Positions 63,926-64,000 of a stretch of DNA of 64,000 nt are shown here, piece by piece. Position numbers and translations under genes: made by a program. The stretch comes from Planktothrix tepida PCC 9214 (GTDB lineage Bacteria > Cyanobacteriota > Cyanobacteriia > Cyanobacteriales > Microcoleaceae): positions 171,261 to 235,260 of the forward strand of contig NZ_LN889815.1 of the NCBI RefSeq assembly GCF_900009145.1, written 5' to 3'. How positions within the stretch are numbered: the stretch's first letter is position 1; the number at the start of each line of letters is the position of its first letter. The notes beneath the pieces are model-generated. The model saw only the letters and a program-made list of their open reading frames with translations, had not been told where the DNA came from and made no database searches.

Positions 63926-63955
63926 CCCACCCCTGCGCTACGCTAAAGGGGTGGG
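63926..63955 (+). repeat. Hairpin typical of IS200/IS605-type element ends
   Basis: CCCACCCC (63926-63933) and GGGGTGGG (63948-63955) pair around TGCGCTACGCTAAA, preceded by GACACT and followed by ATTCTCG. This phrase is typical of the transposon end and guide-RNA scaffold of cyanobacterial TnpB elements. Any tnpB would lie beyond the window. Confidence 0.5.
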
Positions 63956-64000
63956 ATTCTCGTATCTAGTCCAGTCAAGCAGAGACAGTTGAATATACTC

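Noticed and set aside
1..64000. tRNA and rRNA genes
   Set aside because: No cloverleaf with a T-arm GGTTCGAATCC-type sequence and no ribosomal RNA core sequence were noticed on reading both strands.

Overview
The window reads as part of a large conjugative plasmid, or an integrated copy of one, from a filamentous cyanobacterium. The reasons are frequent GCGATCGC-type (HIP1) octamers, runs of short tandem GGCAATA/GGGAATG heptamers, many cyanobacterium-type hypothetical proteins, and low-GC codon use. An Oscillatoriales host (Planktothrix-like) is my best guess, but it is inference only.

Layout. (A) 1-7606: a type III-B (Cmr) CRISPR effector operon entering from the left: the Cas10 C-terminus with GGDD, cmr3, cmr4, cmr5, a long double-RAMP protein (Cmr6-like plus a second RAMP, candidate Cmr1) and a CARF-HEPN ribonuclease, followed by a short CRISPR array (5 repeats). 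(B) 7607-14812: accessory genes: a small membrane protein, a cysteine-dioxygenase-like cupin, a P-loop kinase-WYL fusion, a set of three unrecognised genes with strong promoters and structured leaders, and a pentapeptide-repeat protein. (C) 14510-25861: the adaptation region: winged-helix protein, cas2, a stand-alone cas1 whose first metal-binding Glu is His, an orphan antitoxin, a second CRISPR array (11 repeats), an RT-Cas1 fusion, and, divergent from it, a large HTH-NTPase of STAND type and a Ycf46-like AAA+ ATPase. Both arrays are read leftward, share the 3' part of the repeat and differ in the hairpin. No cas6 is visible.

(D) 26177-45154: one long rightward conjugation operon: VirB2-, VirB3-, VirB4-, VirB5-, VirB6-, VirB8-, VirB10- and VirB9-like proteins, a VirB1-like protein, a VirD4-type coupling ATPase, a topoisomerase I, a deviant P-loop protein and several unknowns. 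No relaxase or VirB11 is visible. (E) 45161-47191: leftward genes: a retropepsin-like protease, a C-terminal IscB fragment and two small unknowns. (F) 47208-53757: a 1391-residue protein with a DFDGD motif (candidate single-chain double-psi-barrel RNA polymerase), parA, parB, and a 560-bp non-coding region with exact inverted repeats that is a candidate centromere or origin. (G) 53758-64000: DUF3768 protein, thioredoxin-fold protein, an IS701-type insertion splitting two leftward unknown genes, a second parA-parB pair, a hybrid response regulator/histidine kinase, a LuxR-type response regulator, and at the right edge a hairpin typical of IS200/IS605 ends.

How the parts fit: D, F and G move, segregate and perhaps transcribe or replicate the plasmid. 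A and C form an RNA-targeting type III system whose adaptation module can probably use RNA through its reverse transcriptase. The WYL and STAND proteins beside it look like defence regulators or companion defence genes. The items most worth a second look are the DFDGD protein, the RT-Cas1 paired with an apparently defective Cas1, the IscB fragment, and the palindromic spacers.
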